Assembly: GCA_003566475.1 (NCBI GenBank)
Contig: PXDE01000155.1
Location: 1-6,043 of the forward strand
From: PVC group bacterium
GTDB lineage: Bacteria; Verrucomicrobiota; Kiritimatiellia; SS1-B-03-39; PXDE01
Reading direction: 5' to 3'
Length of the DNA stretch: 6,043 nt
The position numbers and the translations under genes were made by a program. Shown here piece after piece: positions 5,374 through 6,043 of this stretch (position 1 is the stretch's first letter; the number at the start of each line of letters is the position of its first letter). The notes under the pieces are model-generated. The model was given only the letters and a program-made list of their open reading frames with translations. It was not told the origin of the DNA and made no database searches.

Positions 5374-6043
5374 ATGCATCTGCGGGCGGTGGCCCATCTG
5401 ATTTCCTACATGGTGCTGCTGATGGCGGCGGGAATCGCGCTGAGCACCGGCGTGGGCTGGCTGGAGGGGGACGATCCCGCCATGCTGGGGCGCATGGCCG
5501 CCTCGGCGGGGGTCACCCTTCTGCTGGCGGTCGCCCTCTGGTATTTCACCCGGGGCTCAACCGAGCTCAATCGCCGTGACGGTTTCGCCATCGCCACCCT
5601 GGGCTGGCTGGTGATGGGCATGTTCGGAGGCCTTCCCTTCCTGTTCACGGGCGTGATCGCCAACCCGGTGGACGCCCTGTTCGAGACCATTTCGGGGCTT
5701 ACCACCACCGGGGCGACCATTCTGCCCGAGATCGGGAGCCTTCCCCGGGGCGTGCTGTTCTGGCGGTCCCTCACCCAGTACATCGGCGGGGGCGGGGTGC
5801 TTCTCCTGTGCGTGGCCATCCTGCCCTTCCTGGGTGTGGGGGGCGCCCAGATCTTCCGGGCCGAGGTGCCGGGCCCCTCCAAGGACCGGCTCACCCCGCG
5901 CATCGCCACCACTGCCAAGCTGCTGTGGGTGGTCTACGTGGTGCTCCTGGTCGCCCAGAGCCTGGCCCTGCGCCTGCTGGGCATGACCTGGTTCGACGCG
6001 GTCAGCCACTCGCTGACCACGGTGTCGACGGGCGGGTTCTCCC
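5374..6043 (+). CDS. trkH: TrkH-type potassium uptake membrane subunit, 3'-truncated by window edge
   Basis: The frame is open from ATG at 5374 to the window end, giving 223 residues of a protein usually near 480. TrkH forms the K+-conducting pore of the Trk system in the inner membrane and is gated by the NAD/ATP-binding TrkA. Hydrophobic segments lie at about 9-29, 42-58 and 72-95. The first pore loop and filter follow, ALFETISGLTTTGATIL (101-117, filter TTTG), then FWRSLTQYIGGGGVLLL, the family hallmark AILPFLGVGGAQIFRAE leading to PGPSKDRLTPRIA, another membrane helix, and the second filter SLTTVSTGGFS at the window end. The family usually has GGMG where this has GGGG. The ribosome site is weak: GGAG lies 13 nt upstream (5357-5360) and AAGG directly before the ATG. 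No trkA is in the window. It is divergent from cysK and probably unrelated to it. KtrB is a less likely alternative. Confidence 0.92.
   Translation, partial: MHLRAVAHLISYMVLLMAAGIALSTGVGWLEGDDPAMLGRMAASAGVTLLLAVALWYFTRGSTELNRRDGFAIATLGWLVMGMFGGLPFLFTGVIANPVDALFETISGLTTTGATILPEIGSLPRGVLFWRSLTQYIGGGGVLLLCVAILPFLGVGGAQIFRAEVPGPSKDRLTPRIATTAKLLWVVYVVLLVAQSLALRLLGMTWFDAVSHSLTTVSTGGFS

Noticed and set aside
5406..6009. Minus-strand frames opposite trkH
   Set aside because: They are shadows of the trkH codon pattern; the plus strand gives clear TrkH motifs throughout.

Overview
The window is high-G+C bacterial DNA with closely packed genes, and the gene content suggests a high-G+C proteobacterium (gamma- or delta-type). 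This is inferred from the DUF3482-type GTPase, the CysK/MnmA/LarE set, a TrkH K+ transporter and a palindromic repeat of the kind seen in proteobacteria. No marker gene fixes the taxon.

Layout: (1) 1-1221, plus strand, the 3' part of a GTPase/DUF3482 membrane-associated protein, cut by the window edge. (2) A 10-bp stem-loop at 1236-1268 lies between two convergent genes. (3) On the minus strand, read right to left, is a sulfur-handling operon: cysK (TTG start at 4855, stop at 3902), a small four-helix-bundle gene (3784-3272), mnmA (ATG at 3179 or an upstream start, stop at 2127) and larE (2130-1255, ATGA overlap with mnmA). (4) 4856-5373 is a divergent intergenic region with a possible cysK promoter and a cluster of palindromic REP-like repeats. 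(5) 5374 to the end, plus strand, is the N-terminal half of trkH.

The most unusual part is 3192-3901. The four-helix-bundle (23S rRNA intervening-sequence protein-like) gene sits between two arrays of an 8-bp repeat (CATCCANN and its complement) in opposite orientation. This cassette fills the whole space between the cysK stop codon and the conserved N-terminus of mnmA. It looks like an acquired element within the operon. In the transcript the two arrays would pair into a long stem with the gene in the loop, which resembles the layout of 23S rRNA intervening sequences. The inner array runs directly into the first beta strand of MnmA and leaves no standard start codon for it.

Functional theme: CysK makes cysteine. 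MnmA puts sulfur on tRNA U34, using sulfur that normally derives from cysteine through a desulfurase. LarE is a sulfur transferase for the nickel-pincer cofactor. An original cysK-mnmA-larE sulfur operon is therefore coherent, with the four-helix-bundle gene as the foreign member.
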